From contig NZ_CP040077.1 in the NCBI RefSeq assembly GCF_005280735.1, forward strand, positions 558,001 through 622,000: 64,000 bases of DNA, in the 5' to 3' direction. The position numbers and the translations under genes are program-made. Numbering within the stretch: position 1 is the stretch's first letter; every line of letters begins with the position of its first letter. Positions 20,955 through 29,127 of this stretch are shown in pieces. Below the pieces are notes generated by a model, which had not been told where the DNA came from, made no database searches, and saw nothing but the letters and a program-made list of their open reading frames with translations. The DNA comes from Trinickia violacea. Its GTDB lineage: Bacteria; Pseudomonadota; Gammaproteobacteria; Burkholderiales; Burkholderiaceae.

Positions 20955-21635
20955 ATGACAGATATCGACACCGTAGTGCCGATTAGAACCCTCATTGCGG
21001 ATGATCACCCGCTAATGCTGCTGGCGCTTGAAAATGTCGTCGCGTCGCTGCCCGATTTGCGTATTGTCGGTCGTGCAATCGATTCGACGGAGCTCTTCAA
21101 CGCGCTCGGCCAGCTCGAATGCGATGTCGTCGTGACTGACTTGTTCATGCCGGGCGGCACGCAGGGCGACGGCATCGAAATCATTCGGCGTTTAAAGGCG
21201 CGCTATCCGAATCTGCCGCTGGTCATACTCACGATGTCGACGGACGTCGATGTGCTACACGAAGCCATCGCGCTTGGCGCCAATGCCATCCTCAGCAAGC
21301 GCGACCGTATCGATCTCGTGCATGTCGCGGTAGTCACGGCGCTCGCACGCGAGTCCTATCTCGGTCCCACCATCCGAACGTTGCTTGCCGATGCGAAGCT
21401 GGCGCAAAGGCTCGAGCGCGTGCGTCAGCTGTTGTCGAAGCGAGAGCTCGAGGTGTTTACCCATTACGCGTCGGGACTCGGTATCACGGAAATCGCGAGG
21501 CAAACCGGTCGCAGCGTGAAGACGATTAGCGCGCAGAAGTGCACGGCAATGAAAAAGCTCGCTTTGCAAAACGATGTCGACCTCTATCGTTTTGCGATCG
21601 AGCATGGTCTCGTCGCGCGGGGGCGTTCCACATAG
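20955..21635 (+). CDS. RcsB/EvgA-type response regulator, copy 2
   Basis: A 226-residue regulator paralogous to its neighbours. Receiver residues are intact: ADDHP acidic pair, Asp62 in VVTDLFMPGG, Thr in VILTMST, Lys in LSKRD. The segment GGTQGDGIEIIRRL mirrors the RcsB insertion. The helix-turn-helix reads LSKRELEVFTHYASGLGITE, and its recognition helix SVKTISAQKCTAM is very close to RcsB (SIKTISSQKKSAM). It sits after an AT-rich, palindrome-bearing gap and 51 bases before the third copy. Confidence 0.88.
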   Translation: MTDIDTVVPIRTLIADDHPLMLLALENVVASLPDLRIVGRAIDSTELFNALGQLECDVVVTDLFMPGGTQGDGIEIIRRLKARYPNLPLVILTMSTDVDVLHEAIALGANAILSKRDRIDLVHVAVVTALARESYLGPTIRTLLADAKLAQRLERVRQLLSKRELEVFTHYASGLGITEIARQTGRSVKTISAQKCTAMKKLALQNDVDLYRFAIEHGLVARGRST

Positions 21636-21686
21636 CGCCGCAGAGGATGCGAAAGGGCGGTGGCAACCAGCACAAGCAAAGTCAAG

Positions 21687-22331
21687 ATGACAATTCCTAT
21701 CCGAATCATCGTTGCAGATGACCATCCGAGCGTTTGTCTTGGAATGACCCGTCTCTTGTCGTCCGCACCCGGATTCGCCGTTGTCGGGCAAGCGTCGGAC
21801 GCTCAGTCGCTTGCCGCGTGTCTCGATGCCTGCCCGTGCGACGTCATCGTCTCCGATATCGGCATGCCGGGCCTGAACGGCGAAAGCAATGCCATCCCGC
21901 TGCTGCGCAAAGTGCTGCGCCAAGGGCCGCGACCGTACGTCATCGTCATCACGATGATCAATCACGGCCAAATGCTGACTGATTTGCTGCAAATGGGGGT
22001 GTCGGCCATTGTCGACAAGCGCGATGCCGCCGATTCGCTGACCTTGGCGATCGAGTCGATCGGCACGGGGCAACCGTATCTGTCCCGTCATGTCATCGAG
22101 ACGATCGGCGCCATCGATGGATTTCCGGCGTCCCGAGCGGGTTTCCTGAGCTGCCGGGAATGGGAGGTCTTTCAGCTCTACGCAAAGGGCATGGCAATCC
22201 ATCAAATCGCCGAGCGCCTTGGGCGCAGCGGGAAGACGATCAGCACACAAAAGCGCAGCACGATGCGCAAGCTCGGTCTCGATACGGAGGCGCAGTTGAT
22301 CGAATATGCCCGTCAAATCGGGCTGACCTAG
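21687..22331 (+). CDS. RcsB/EvgA-type response regulator, copy 3
   Basis: A 214-residue regulator from the ATG at 21687; a GTG nine codons upstream (21660) is an equally possible start. The receiver carries ADDHP, Asp57 in VSDIGMPG, Thr in VIVITMI and Lys in VDKRDAAD. The helix-turn-helix reads LSCREWEVFQLYAKGMAIHQ with recognition helix SGKTISTQKRSTM. Gly replaces the usual Val or Ile before KTIS. It is followed by a 187-base gap and the aquaporin gene. Confidence 0.86.
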   Translation: MTIPIRIIVADDHPSVCLGMTRLLSSAPGFAVVGQASDAQSLAACLDACPCDVIVSDIGMPGLNGESNAIPLLRKVLRQGPRPYVIVITMINHGQMLTDLLQMGVSAIVDKRDAADSLTLAIESIGTGQPYLSRHVIETIGAIDGFPASRAGFLSCREWEVFQLYAKGMAIHQIAERLGRSGKTISTQKRSTMRKLGLDTEAQLIEYARQIGLT

Positions 22332-22518
22332 TTCGGCCTACGTACTTTAGGACTAGTCTGATTAGATTTTCATCGTCTTCGCCCGATACTAGCCGACGGC
22401 GCACGAATCGGTAACCGCCGCTTGGAGGCGGCACTCCGCGATCCGGACGGCGCGGAAATCGGATAAGCCGAGATCGACGTCGGGCGGCCCCCACGGCGCG
22501 ACGGGCGATGGAGGTGAG

Positions 22519-23235
22519 ATGTCGAATCTAAGAAGACGGCTGATGGCCGAAGCCGCGGGAACGGCCTGGGTGGTGTTCATTGGTTGCGGCAGCATGGTGC
22601 TGTCCGCCAATTTCTGCGCTCAAGGCTTGGGTCTCCTTGGCGTATCGCTTGCCTTCGGGCTCAGTTTCACGACGATGGCTTACGCCATTTGGCCGGTGTC
22701 CGGCGCACATATGAACCCTGCGGTGACGGTGGGTTTTGCGGTCGCGCAGCGATTTTCGATTCGCGAGCTCGTGCCGTATCTCGCAGCGCAGATCGTCGGC
22801 GCAACGTTCGGCGCGTGGCTGCTCGCCTACATCGCCGGTGGCCGGCCGGGCTTCGAGCTCGCTGCCGCGGAGTTCGGCGCCAATGGGTACGGCGACCACT
22901 CGCCGTTCGACTATCGCTTGCATGCCGCTGCCGCGCTCGAGTTTGCGATGTCGTTCGCGCTGGTCATGGTCAATCTGCTCGTATCGGGCCGGCGCGTGTC
23001 CCGCGTCATCGGACCGCCGACGATCGGAACCTGCATCGCCTTGATCTACATGGTTTCGCTGCCTGTCACGAACGGCGCAGCCAATCCCGCGCGCTCGACC
23101 GGGCCGGCGCTGCTCGTCGGCGGCTGGGCACTCGATCAACTCTGGCTTTTCTGGGCGGCGCCGATGGCCGCGGCGATCCTCGCCGGCTTGTTGTTCCCGC
23201 TTGTTCAACGCCGGCCGCGCACGGCCGGCCGGTAA
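22519..23235 (+). CDS. Aquaporin Z-like MIP channel
   Basis: A 238-residue, six-helix channel of the major intrinsic protein family. Both NPA boxes are present: SGAHMNPAVT near residue 70 and NGAANPARSTG near 188. By my recollection of E. coli AqpZ numbering, the selectivity filter would be Phe46, Tyr177, Gly186 and Arg192; AqpZ has Phe, His, Thr and Arg, so two of four differ. A glycine- and acid-rich periplasmic loop follows helix 3. It ends ten bases before the hybrid kinase, which implies co-transcription. It could pass water or a small solute. Confidence 0.88.
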   Translation: MSNLRRRLMAEAAGTAWVVFIGCGSMVLSANFCAQGLGLLGVSLAFGLSFTTMAYAIWPVSGAHMNPAVTVGFAVAQRFSIRELVPYLAAQIVGATFGAWLLAYIAGGRPGFELAAAEFGANGYGDHSPFDYRLHAAAALEFAMSFALVMVNLLVSGRRVSRVIGPPTIGTCIALIYMVSLPVTNGAANPARSTGPALLVGGWALDQLWLFWAAPMAAAILAGLLFPLVQRRPRTAGR

Positions 23236-23245
23236 GCGTGTCCAG

Positions 23246-26200
23246 ATGAGTATCGCGACATTGGTCAAAACGCGATTCATTGCGCGCTGGATGTCCTATC
23301 TGCAATGCGCGTTCGCGCTGGTTTTTCTCCTTGCAGCACCTGCCGCCGTTGCCACGACCGATCCGGCTCGACCGGCGGTGTCCGCCCCGGCCAGCTCGAC
23401 CGCGGCGTTGCCGCCGCCTCCGGAGACGCTGACGGTCGGCATGCTCGTCGGCGGCTGGGCGCCGTTCGACGATTGGGTCGACGGCAAGCCCGCCGGCCTC
23501 AGCATCGACTATCTTCATCTAACGCTGCCCGATCACGTCGCGCTCGACGTCAAGATGTTCCCCGACATGGCCGCGTTGCTGAAGGCGGCGTGCGAGGGCC
23601 AGGTCGACATCGTGCCGAGCGTTGCGCGCACGCCCGAGCGCGAGCGCTGCCTCACGTTCTCGGCGCCGTACTTCCGCGGCGCGACGGCCGTCGTGACCCG
23701 TACGAGCGACAACGCCTTCTTGGCCTCGGCCCGCATGGGCAACGCACGAATCGCGGTGGAAAAAGGATTTTCGCTGGAGCGGCAGTTGATCGACCGCTAC
23801 CCGCGTGCGCAAATCGTGGCGCGGCCGGATACGTCGGCCGCGCTGCGCGCCGTCGCGGACGGCAGCGCCGACGCCTACTTCGGCTTTGCGCCGGCCGTGC
23901 GGTACGCGCTGGCGGCCGGCAACTTCGGCAATTTGCACATCGCGGTCGAGGAAGCGAACCGGGTGAACGAGCTGCGTTTCGCAATGCCGCGCACTCGGGC
24001 GGCGCTGCGCAACCAGATCGACGCCGCGCTTGCCCGCCTGCGTCCGGTCGACGAGGACGCGATCCGCGCGCGCTGGATCGGCTCCAGGATCGACGCCCGG
24101 AGCGGGGAGCCGGGGGCGGGCCTGGAGCTCGACGCGCGGGAGCAAGCCTATCTGCGCGCGCTGCCGATCATCACGATCGGGTTCGACGCGTCCTGGGCGC
24201 CGTTCAGCTACATCGATCAGGAGGGCCGGCGGAGCGGCATCGCGTCCGACTACCTCGACTACCTGAGCCGCACGCTCGGCGTGTCGTTTCGCCGCTCGCC
24301 GGACGCCGACTGGGCTGCCGCACTCGATTCGTTCGAGCGCGGCAACATCGCGCTGCTCGCGACCGCGACCGCAGGCGATCCGCGCCTGCCCGGCGCGCAG
24401 TTCACCGATGCCTACGAAAGCTATCCGATCGTCATCGCCGCCCGGCACGACGAGCCACCCGCCCAAAGCCTCGCTGATTTCGCGAATCGCCGCGTCGTCG
24501 TGACCGAGCATCTGGTCGATCCGGAGCGGCTCTTGCGGTCTGCGCCGCAGGTGTCATTGATCGTGGTGCCCACCGTCGAGGCCGCGCTGCGCAAGTTGGC
24601 AGCGGGTGAAGCCGACGCCTACGTCGACAACGTCGCGACGATCGACGCTGCGATTCACGACAAATACGCAGGAATATTGAAGATTGTCGGCACCGTCGAC
24701 GCGACCGGCCAGATCGCCTTTGCGCTCAGCCCGGACCTCAAGCCGCTGGCGGGGCTCATCGACCGCGCGCTGCGCGCGATGCCGCAGTCCGAGAAGCTGC
24801 GCATTCGCCAGAAATGGCAGGGCGATGCGGCGCACGATCACACAGCGCAGGTGACGTCGCTGCGGCTGTTGCCGCTCTTGATCGGGATCGGCGCCGTACT
24901 GTTCGTGACGCTGCGCGCATACGTGCTGCTGCAGCGCGAGGTGCGGCGGCGCGAGCAGATCGAGCGCCGGCTCGAGTCGCAATTGAATTTCCAGCAGACC
25001 ATGATGGAGACGGTGCCGTATCCGCTGCTCGCGAAGGATTCCGCGAATCGCTACGTCGCGGTCAACCGGGCGTTCGAGCTGATGCTCGGCGTCGATCGCA
25101 ACGATGTGATCGGGCGCACCGGCGCCGAGGCGTGCGCATGGGGTCGTCAGCATAGCGAAACACTCGACCGTCTCACGGCCGAAACGCTGCGCATGGGCGC
25201 GCTGCGCAGCATCGAACTCGACTTCACGAACCGCGCGGGCGACTTGCGACACGGCCTGTTCTGGGTCGGCGCGTATGAGGGCCTCGACGGGGCCGGGCCG
25301 GGGGTCATTTGCACGATGGTCGACATCACGGAAATCCGCCGCGCCGAGCGCCGCGCCCGCGAAACCGAGCGGCGGCTGTTCGATGTCACGCGCTCGCTGC
25401 CCGCCGTCGTGTTCCAGCTGCGGCGCGACGCGCATGGCGAGTACTCGCTGCCCTATATCGGCGGGGATACGCTGCACTTGCTGGGGGGCGAAGCGACCGC
25501 GCTGTTCGAAGACAGCGTGTTCACGCTCGTCTGCGACGAAGACCGCGCGCGCGTCCAGGCGGAGCTCGAACGGTCGGCGGTGACGGGCGAGCCGATCCTG
25601 GCCGAATTCCGCCACCGCGGCGACGCGCCGGCGCGCTGGGTCAGGGCCGAACTCGTGCCGCGCAAGGAGCCGGACGGCAGCGTCGTGTGGAGCGGCTATT
25701 GGGCCGACGCGAGCGCCGAGCGCGCACGCGCCGACGAGCTTGCGCACGCGCGCGACATCGCCGAAGCCGCATCGAAGGCCAAGGACGATTTCCTCGCGAT
25801 GATGAGCCACGAAATCCGCACGCCGATGAACGGCGTGCTGGGTCTCGTCGAGGTGCTGGGCACCACGCCGCTCGACGTCGATCAGCAGCAGATGCTCGGC
25901 ATGATTCACGATTCGGCGGGCGCGCTGCTGCAGATTCTCGACGACCTGCTCGACTACTCGAAGATCGAGGCCGGCGCGCTCACGATCGAGGCCGAGCCGA
26001 TCGACATACGCGAGCTGGTCGACGGCGCCGTTGGCCTCCTGGCGGGGCGCGCGCACGAAAAGGGGCTGCGCATGCGCGTCGACGTCGAGCCTGAAGTTGC
26101 GGCGACGCTGCGCGGCGACGGTGTCCGGCTGCGGCAGATTCTCTTCAACCTGCTCAGCAACGCGATCAAGTTCACGCTGACGGGCGAGGTGTCGGTGCAT

Positions 26201-27697
26201 GTCGCCGTCGTCACGCAGACCGAGGAGGGGCAGAGCATCGACATGTCGGTCGAGGATACCGGCATCGGGATCGCGCCCGACGTCCAGGCGGGCCTGTTCG
26301 ATCCGTTCGTGCAGGCGGAATCGTCGACGACGCGGCGCTTCGGCGGCACGGGTCTGGGCCTCGCGATTTGCCGCAAGCTCATCGACCTGATGGGCGGCAC
26401 GCTCACCCTGCACAGCGCGCCCGGTGCGGGCACCACGATGATGGTGCGGCTCGTGATGCCGGTTGCGCAGCAGAACTATGCGACCGGGCGTCTGCGCGGC
26501 AAGCGCGGGATCGTCGCCATCGACGACTTCCGCGTTGCGCGCTCGCTCGTGCATTTCGGCCGGGCGCTCGGCATGGATCTGCGGCGCATTTCGCCGGACA
26601 GCGCGGAACTCGACGACCCCGCCAAGATGGCCGAGGTCGACCTGATCTTCGTGCGCGACGATTTCGACGTGCAACGGCTCGGGCGCGGCAAGCCCCGCAT
26701 CATCCACGTGACGGAGAAGAGCAAGGCAACGGGCTACCGCGTGCTCGAAAACGACATTCGCGTGAGCGTCAATCCGATTTCCTGGCACGGTCTGGGCGCC
26801 GCCTGCGTGGCGGCGCTTTCCGACGCCGCGCAGCCGACGGCGAAGGGCGGCCCTTTCGACGAGCGCCACGCGCCGCCCGATCGCGACAGCGCGATCGCGA
26901 ACGGCCGTCTCGTGCTGGTGGCGGAAGATCATCCGGTGAATCAGGAGCTGATCCGCCATCAGCTCGAGCTGCTCGGCTTTGCGTGCGACGTGGTGGACGA
27001 CGGCGCCGAGGCGCTCTCGGCGCTCGACCGTCACCCGTACGGCTTCCTGATTACCGATTGCCACATGCCGAACCTGTCCGGCTACGACCTGGCCCGGCAG
27101 GTGCGCGAGCGGGAAGGGCGCATCGGCAACGTCGCCCGCCTGCCGATTCTGGGCGTGACGGCGAGCACGGCGCCGGAGGAGCTGCGCTTGTGCCGCGAGG
27201 CGGGCATGGACGACTGCCTCGTCAAGCCGACGCGGCTCGCCACGCTGCGCGATCACCTCGAGCGCTGGTTCGGCGCGGAGGGCGAAGGCAACGTCGCCGT
27301 CGCCTTCGCGGAAGCTCGCCCGGCGCCTGCCAAGTCTTCGGGCGCCGCCGGCGAGTTCGGTCCCGGCGATCTCGCCTATATGCGTCAGTTGTGGGGCAGC
27401 GAATCGACGGTCAAGGCGCTGCTCGATTCGTTCGTCGTCTCGCTGCACGAGGATTTGCGCAAGCTGCCGCCGCTGTTCGAGAGCGGGGACGTGATGGAGC
27501 TACGGCATTGGCACCATCGCGTGTCAGGTGCCGCGAGCGTGCTGCGCTATCAGCCGCTGCTCGACATGCTGGAAGCCTTTCGCAACGCTATCGCGACGAA
27601 ACCGCACGACGAGCTGCGCGCGGCGGGCCGTTTGCTCATCGAGCGCTGCACGGCGATGCTCGAGCGCATCGAGGAGCAGGCGTCGCGTCTTTCGTAG
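23246..27697 (+). CDS. BvgS/EvgS-type hybrid sensor kinase with two periplasmic binding domains
   Basis: A 1483-residue phosphorelay sensor. Order: N-terminal membrane/signal segment (about 15-36), two solute-binding-protein-3 (Venus flytrap) domains (about 63-290 and 305-535), membrane helix (about 541-562), PAS (about 580-690), second PAS-like domain (about 705-825), HisKA with His855 in MMSHEIRTPMNG, HATPase (DTGIGI, GGTGLGLAI), a degenerate receiver (about 1088-1195), a true receiver with Asp1271 in ITDCHMPN and Lys1327 in LVKPTR, and an HPt domain with His1424 in HHRVSGAA. The ATG at 23246 was chosen over an upstream one inside the aquaporin gene. The three regulators upstream are the likely partners. 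The ligand is unknown. Confidence 0.92.
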   Translation: MSIATLVKTRFIARWMSYLQCAFALVFLLAAPAAVATTDPARPAVSAPASSTAALPPPPETLTVGMLVGGWAPFDDWVDGKPAGLSIDYLHLTLPDHVALDVKMFPDMAALLKAACEGQVDIVPSVARTPERERCLTFSAPYFRGATAVVTRTSDNAFLASARMGNARIAVEKGFSLERQLIDRYPRAQIVARPDTSAALRAVADGSADAYFGFAPAVRYALAAGNFGNLHIAVEEANRVNELRFAMPRTRAALRNQIDAALARLRPVDEDAIRARWIGSRIDARSGEPGAGLELDAREQAYLRALPIITIGFDASWAPFSYIDQEGRRSGIASDYLDYLSRTLGVSFRRSPDADWAAALDSFERGNIALLATATAGDPRLPGAQFTDAYESYPIVIAARHDEPPAQSLADFANRRVVVTEHLVDPERLLRSAPQVSLIVVPTVEAALRKLAAGEADAYVDNVATIDAAIHDKYAGILKIVGTVDATGQIAFALSPDLKPLAGLIDRALRAMPQSEKLRIRQKWQGDAAHDHTAQVTSLRLLPLLIGIGAVLFVTLRAYVLLQREVRRREQIERRLESQLNFQQTMMETVPYPLLAKDSANRYVAVNRAFELMLGVDRNDVIGRTGAEACAWGRQHSETLDRLTAETLRMGALRSIELDFTNRAGDLRHGLFWVGAYEGLDGAGPGVICTMVDITEIRRAERRARETERRLFDVTRSLPAVVFQLRRDAHGEYSLPYIGGDTLHLLGGEATALFEDSVFTLVCDEDRARVQAELERSAVTGEPILAEFRHRGDAPARWVRAELVPRKEPDGSVVWSGYWADASAERARADELAHARDIAEAASKAKDDFLAMMSHEIRTPMNGVLGLVEVLGTTPLDVDQQQMLGMIHDSAGALLQILDDLLDYSKIEAGALTIEAEPIDIRELVDGAVGLLAGRAHEKGLRMRVDVEPEVAATLRGDGVRLRQILFNLLSNAIKFTLTGEVSVHVAVVTQTEEGQSIDMSVEDTGIGIAPDVQAGLFDPFVQAESSTTRRFGGTGLGLAICRKLIDLMGGTLTLHSAPGAGTTMMVRLVMPVAQQNYATGRLRGKRGIVAIDDFRVARSLVHFGRALGMDLRRISPDSAELDDPAKMAEVDLIFVRDDFDVQRLGRGKPRIIHVTEKSKATGYRVLENDIRVSVNPISWHGLGAACVAALSDAAQPTAKGGPFDERHAPPDRDSAIANGRLVLVAEDHPVNQELIRHQLELLGFACDVVDDGAEALSALDRHPYGFLITDCHMPNLSGYDLARQVREREGRIGNVARLPILGVTASTAPEELRLCREAGMDDCLVKPTRLATLRDHLERWFGAEGEGNVAVAFAEARPAPAKSSGAAGEFGPGDLAYMRQLWGSESTVKALLDSFVVSLHEDLRKLPPLFESGDVMELRHWHHRVSGAASVLRYQPLLDMLEAFRNAIATKPHDELRAAGRLLIERCTAMLERIEEQASRLS

Positions 27698-27826
27698 CGG
27701 GCCGCCGGGCCCGGCGTGCGCGCAAAACCACGGGTTCTGGCGTTGGTGCCCTCTGCTACACTGAAACCCGAGTCGCATAAAAATCAAATCGACCTAGCTG
27801 GGCGTTTTCGACTACAGGAACTAGAA

Positions 27827-28219
27827 ATGAAATTGCTCCGTCGATTGTTGATGATCGTGCCGGCGCTCGCGGCGATCGGCTACGCGCAGGCCACCAAGTG
27901 GACCAACCTGTCGAGCGCGAGCGATCTTGTCTACGCGATCGATACCGACAGCATCGCGAAGAACCCCCAGGGCTACATCGAATATCTGGCGAAGACCACC
28001 TGGACGTCGCCTTCGCCGCTGCCGGGCTCGACGGCGCCGGTGTCGGTGTCCGTCACGCGCTATCAGATCGATTGCGGCAACAAGCAATGGCGTGCGCTCG
28101 ATACGCACTATCAGGCGGCGGACGGTTCGTCCGTCGGCACGTATTCGGCGGCACCTGCCGATTGGGCATCGATCGCGCCGGGCACTGTCGTCGACGCGAT
28201 GTTTCAGAAGGTCTGCTGA
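27827..28219 (+). CDS. Small secreted protein, surface-adhesin E-like
   Basis: A 130-residue exported protein. The signal peptide MKLLRRLLMIVPALAAIGYA precedes a mature part starting near TKWTNL. The pattern (WTNL, LVYAIDTDSI, VTRYQIDCGNKQWR, single late Cys in FQKVC) resembles the Haemophilus adhesin E domain, which is widespread in betaproteobacteria and mostly uncharacterised there. The two cysteines, in IDCGN and at the C-terminus, could form a disulfide. AGGAAC precedes the ATG by about ten bases. It begins 129 bases after the hybrid kinase; regulation by that system is only a guess. Confidence 0.65.
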   Translation: MKLLRRLLMIVPALAAIGYAQATKWTNLSSASDLVYAIDTDSIAKNPQGYIEYLAKTTWTSPSPLPGSTAPVSVSVTRYQIDCGNKQWRALDTHYQAADGSSVGTYSAAPADWASIAPGTVVDAMFQKVC

Positions 28220-28261
28220 ACAAACGCGTCGAGTGGGCTTGCGCGGAGGGCCGCGTGCGAA

Positions 28262-28334
28262 AGGCAAAAAAAAACGCGGCCGAAGCCGCGTCAAACATTG
28301 GAGACTGCCTTCGAAGAAGGAGTCACTTCTCGCA
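28262..28334 (-). ncRNA. Candidate small RNA ending in a strong terminator
   Basis: No minus-strand gene lies upstream, yet this strand carries a textbook terminator: ACGCGGC and GCCGCGT around a TTCG tetraloop (28274-28291) followed by nine T residues. Just before it is a second hairpin (GACT CCTTC, loop TTC, GAAGG AGTC with one bulge). A TACACT -10-like box at 28346-28341 would start a transcript near 28334, about 70 nucleotides long. The -35 is weak. It could instead be a stray hairpin. Confidence 0.4.
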
Positions 28335-28501
28335 AAAACAAGTGTAGTCAAAGTGCATGAAGGAATTGAGTCCGATATTTGCAATGGACTGTTTTCAACG
28401 AGGTGAAGAACTTTCGCCATTTGCACTAGGATGAAAGCCCGCCGCTCACCGCGCGACTCGTCTCAAGATTGCATCGGCGGCCTCAACGTTCTGGAGAGAA
28501 T

Positions 28502-28936
28502 ATGTTTTCAATTCGTAAGCTGAATGTTGCCGTACTGTTGTGGGCAGTAGCGATGGGGGCGGCCTATGCCGATACGGTTGCGCTCAAGGCGGATCTCGAG
28601 CCGTCGAGCGAAGTGCCGCCAAAGGTGAGTCAAGGCCATGGCGCGCTGACCGCGACGTTCGATACGTCGTCCAAGGCGCTGAAATGGCACATCACGTACG
28701 AAGGGCTCTCCGGCCCCGCGATCGCCGCGCATTTCCACGGCCCTGCGCCGGTCGGCCAGAACGCGGACCCCAAGGTGCCGATCCCGAAGAACAAGCTCCC
28801 GAGCCCGATCGATGGTTCCGCGACGCTGACCGATTCGCAGGTCGCCGAGCTGATGGCCGGCAAGTGGTACTTCAACATCCATACTGCGGCGAATCCGAGC
28901 GGCGAGATTCGCGGACAGGTTCTGCCGGCGAATTGA
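28502..28936 (+). CDS. Secreted CHRD-domain protein
   Basis: A 144-residue protein with signal peptide (1-23, cleavage after YA in AMGAAYAD) and a single CHRD domain. That domain was first described in chordin and occurs in many bacterial exported proteins of unknown role. Diagnostic pieces are LEPSSEVPPKVSQGHGALTA, AAHFHGPAPVGQNADP and WYFNIHTAANPSGEIRGQVL. GGAGAG precedes the ATG. It is followed by a terminator and lies 282 bases after the adhesin-like gene. Histidines in the HFHGPA segment may bind metal, but this is not established. Confidence 0.85.
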   Translation: MFSIRKLNVAVLLWAVAMGAAYADTVALKADLEPSSEVPPKVSQGHGALTATFDTSSKALKWHITYEGLSGPAIAAHFHGPAPVGQNADPKVPIPKNKLPSPIDGSATLTDSQVAELMAGKWYFNIHTAANPSGEIRGQVLPAN

Positions 28937-28972
28937 GGCGGACTGAGCTGAATTGAGCGCTGCGTAATGAGC

Positions 28973-28997
28973 CCCCGCTCCGAGGCGGGGACGTTTT
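28973..28997 (+). terminator. Terminator after the CHRD gene
   Basis: CCCCGC and GCGGGG pair around a six-base loop and are followed by ACGTTTT, 37 bases beyond the CHRD stop. Confidence 0.7.
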
Positions 28998-29127
28998 AAG
29001 CGAGAGTGGCGTGCCGCACGGCTTGCGGCGCACCGCTCTCCTCGTTGTTTAGGTGCGCGCGCCCACCGCCGCGCCGGGATTTGCCCTTACCATGAAGCAT
29101 TAAATCAATAAGAGGGAGGGCGCTGCG

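Noticed and set aside
24554..27448. A 964-codon minus-strand open frame over the hybrid kinase
   Set aside because: Low-complexity Arg/His/Ala composition and no motif; explained by GC-rich third positions of the kinase gene.
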